Assembly: GCA_958298945.1 (NCBI GenBank)
Contig: OY282608.1
Span: forward strand, 74,572,806-74,636,805
Reading direction: 5' to 3'
Length of the DNA: 64,000 nt
From: Atherix ibis
Lineage: Eukaryota > Arthropoda > Insecta > Diptera > Athericidae
Position 1 is the stretch's first letter. Each line of letters begins with the position of its first letter. Positions 61,201-64,000 of the stretch are shown one piece after another. Below the pieces are notes generated by a model that searched no databases, was not told where the DNA came from, and was given only the letters and a program-made list of their open reading frames with translations. Both the position numbers and the translations under genes were made by a program.

Positions 61201-62990
61201 ACCAACAAACCAGCAAACCAACAAACCAACAAACCATCAACACAACAAACCAACAAACCAACAAACCAACAAACCAACAAACCAACAAACGAACAAACCA
61301 ACAAACCAACAAACCAACAAACCAACAAACCAACAAACCAACAAACCAACAAACCAACAAACCAACAAACCAACAAACCAACAAACCAACAAACCAACAA
61401 ACCAACAAACCAACAAACGAACAAACCAACAAACCAACAAACCAACAAACCAACAAACCAACAAACCAACAAACCAACAAACCAACAAATCAACAAACCA
61501 ACAAACCAACAAACCAACAAACCAACAAACCAACAAACCAACAAACCAACAAACCAACAAACCAAAAAACAAACAAACCAACAAACCAAGAAATAAATAA
61601 ACCAACAAACCAACAAACGAACAAACCAGCAAACCAACAAACCAACAAACCAACAAGCCAACAAACCAAAAAAATCAACAAACAAACAAACAAACAAACC
61701 AACAAACCAACAAACCAACAAACCAACAAACCAACAAATCAACAAACCAACAAACCAACAAACCAACAAATCAACAAACCAACAAACCAACAAACCAACA
61801 AACCAACAAACCAACAAACCACCAAACCAACAAACCAACAAACCAGGAAACCAACAAACCAACAGACCAACAAACCAACAAACCGACAAACGAAGAAACC
61901 AACAAACCAACAAACCAACAAACCAACAAACCAACAAACCAACAAACCAACAAACCAACAAACCAATAAACCAACAAACCAACAAACAAACAAACCAACA
62001 AACCAACAAACCAAAAAAACAACAAACCAACAAACCAACAAACCAGCAAAACAACAAACCAACAAACCATCAAACCAACAAACCAACAAACCAACAAACA
62101 AACAAACCAACAAACCAACAACCCAACAAACCAACAAACCAACAAACCAAAAAACAAACAAATCAACAAACCAAGAAATAAATAAACCAACAAACCAACA
62201 AACGAACAAACCAGCAAACCAACAAACCAACAAATCAACAATCCAACAAACCAAAAAAACCAACAAACAAACAAACAAACAAACCAACAAACCAACAAAC
62301 CAACAAACCAACAAACCAACAAATCAACAAACCAACAAACCAACAAACCAACAAATCAACAAACCAACAAACCAACAAACCAACAAACCAACAAACCAAC
62401 AAACCAACAAACCAACAAACCAACAAACCAACAAACCAACAAACCAACAAACCAACAAACCAACAAACAAACAAACCAACAAACCAACAAACCAACAAAC
62501 TAACAAACCAACAAACAAACAAACCAACAAACCAACAAACCAACAAACAAATAAACCAACAAACCAACAAACGAACAAACCAACAAACCAACAAACCAAC
62601 AAACCAACAAACCAACAAACCAACAAACCAACAAACCAACAAACCAACAAACCAACAAACCAACAAACCAACAAACCAACAAACCAACAAACCAACAAAC
62701 AAACAAACCAAAAAACCAACAAACCAACAAACCAACAAACCAACAAACCAACAAACCAACAAATCAACAAACTAACAAACCAACAAACCAACAAACCAAC
62801 AAACCAACAAACCAACAAACCTACAAACCAACAAACCAACAAACCAACAAACCAACAAACCAACAAACCAGAAAACCAACAAACCAACAAACCAACAAAC
62901 CAACAAACCAACAAACCAACAAACCAACAAACGAACAAACTAAAAAATCAACAAACCAACAAACCAACAAACCAACAAACCAACAAACCA
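61201..62990. repeat. Homogeneous stretch with a 585-bp internal repeat
   Basis: This has longer clean AAACCAAC runs than most of the window, for example 61,294-61,415 and 62,361-62,460. The motif AAGAAATAAATAAACC at 61,588 recurs at 62,173, 585 bp on, followed each time by a pure (AAAC)4-5 tract (about 61,678 and 62,262). A related copy lies at 53,671 with its (AAAC)n tract near 53,757. Confidence 0.65.
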
Positions 62991-63089
62991 ACAAACAAAC
63001 AAACCAACAAACCAACAAACCTACAAACCAAAAAAACAACAAACCAACAAACCAACAAACCAACAAACCAACAAACCAACAAACCAACA

Positions 63090-64000
63090 AACCAACACCC
63101 CAACAAACCAGAAAACCAACAAACCAACAAACCAACAAACCAACAAACCAACAAACTAAAAAACCAACAAACCAACAAACCAACAAACCAACAAACCAAC
63201 AAACAAACAAACCAACAAACCAACAAACCTACAAAACAAAAAAACAACAAACCAACAAACCAACAAACCAACAAACCAACAAACCAACAAACCAACAAAC
63301 CAGCAAACCAACCAAACAACAAACCAAGAAACCAACAAACCAACAAACCAACAAACCCACATACCAACAAACAAACAAACCAACAAACCAACAACCCAAC
63401 AAACCAACAAACCAACAAACAAACAAACCAACAAACCAACAAACAAACAAACCAAGAAACCAACACACCAACAAACCAACAAAACAACAAACCATCAAAC
63501 CAACAAAATAAAAACCAACGAACCAACAAACCAACAAACTAACAAACCAACAAACCAATAAACAAACAAACCAACAAACCAACAAACCAACAAACCAACA
63601 AACCAACAAAACAACAAACCAACAAACCAACAAACCAACCAACCAACAAACCAACAAACCAACAAACCCACAAACCAACAAACAAACAAACCAACAAACC
63701 AACAACCCAACAAACCAACAAACCAACAAGCAAACAAACCAACAAACCAACAAACCTACAAACCAAGAAACCAACAAACCAACAAACCAACAAACCAACG
63801 AACCAACAAACCAACAAACCAACAAACCAACAAACTAACAAACCAATAAACAAACAAACCAACAAACCAACGAACCAACAAACCAACAAACCAACAAACC
63901 AACAAACCAACAAACCAACAAACCAACAAACCAACAAACCAACAAACCAACAAACCAACAAACCAACAAACCAACAAACTAACAAACCAACAAACCAACA
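63090..64000. repeat. Third copy of the CACCCC-marked 0.9 kb block
   Basis: AACACCCCAACAAACCAGAAAA near the left end, CCCACATACC at 63,356 and AAGCAAAC at 63,728 match 49.0-49.9 kb (49,041, 49,247, 49,620) and 54.5-55.4 kb (54,530, 54,814, 55,187). The offset to the 54.5 kb copy is 8,541-8,542. The block runs off the window. Confidence 0.75.

Larger units (their letters stand above)
1..64000. repeat. (AAACCAAC)n satellite array, incomplete at both ends
   Basis: Every stretch reads as tandem copies of the 8-bp unit AAACCAAC. The unit is two 4-mers, AAAC and CAAC, differing at one base. Pure runs are short: one of the longest I saw is about 20 perfect units at 10,340-10,499. Elsewhere a variant unit appears every few copies. 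Frequent variants are AAGCCAAC, AAACCAAA, AAACGAAC, AAACAAAC, AAACCAAT, AAACCTAC, AAACTAAC, AATCCAAC, AAATCAAC, AAACCAAG and AAACCACC. Most changes are substitutions that keep the 8-bp phase; one-base insertions or deletions (runs of 5 or 7 A) are rare. The canonical unit is 37.5% GC with all G on the minus strand. No gene, RNA or mobile element interrupts it. Long arrays with this layering are known as eukaryotic satellites; species and chromosomal location cannot be told from the sequence. Confidence 0.98.

Noticed and set aside
1..64000. CRISPR array
   Set aside because: There are no unique spacers. Repeats are contiguous 8-mers with point variants and no cas genes are present.
1..64000. 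Telomere repeat tract
   Set aside because: The TG-rich strand is faintly telomere-like, but units are heavily diverged, organised in large duplications, and do not match a telomere repeat I know. No chromosome end is visible.
1..64000. A hidden non-repeat gene or defence system inside the array
   Set aside because: I read the window end to end on the + strand and found no stretch longer than a few units that departs from the octamer; the minus strand is its complement.

Overview
The whole 64,000-base window is one uninterrupted simple-sequence satellite array. Its unit is the octamer AAACCAAC (GTTGGTTT on the other strand), repeated head to tail roughly 8,000 times with many point variants. 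Both window edges lie inside the array, so the true array is longer. I see no unique sequence, protein-coding gene, RNA gene, transposon, CRISPR array, origin or promoter. The + strand is almost entirely A and C; G and T occur as scattered single-base variants. An array this long, with variant units and multi-kilobase higher-order duplications, is typical of eukaryotic satellite DNA (heterochromatin, subtelomere, sex chromosome or similar). Nothing in the sequence identifies the species, and I do not recognise the octamer as a named satellite.

The array is not homogeneous. Rare variant units act as bar codes and show nested duplications. Region 1 (1 to about 8,344) is built from a 2.08-2.10 kb higher-order unit, including one 1,121-bp copy that has lost 960 bp. 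Region 2 is a near-identical tandem duplication: copy A about 8,345-18,540 and copy B about 18,541-28,800, with a single junction at about 18,541. Region 3 (about 28,801-37,080) begins with a short piece, then a partial third copy of the start of A, then a 3.34-3.37 kb tandem duplication. Region 4 (about 37,081-45,059) is a mosaic of blocks already seen in regions 2 and 3. Region 5 (about 45,060-64,000) has a different variant spectrum: AAGCCAAC units become rare, and AAACAAAC and AAACCAAG become common. It holds a 5.5-6.0 kb duplication (about 45,060-50,985 and 51,060-56,615), a 3.15 kb tandem duplication (about 54,905-58,050 and 58,055-61,200), and a 0.9 kb block present three times.

Long open frames exist on the minus strand only because the octamer contains no stop codon in any frame. 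They all encode the same cyclic octapeptide LVCWFVGL with substitutions, start at TTG, and overlap each other in several frames at once. I treat none of them as genes. The biological interest lies in the satellite's layered amplification history.
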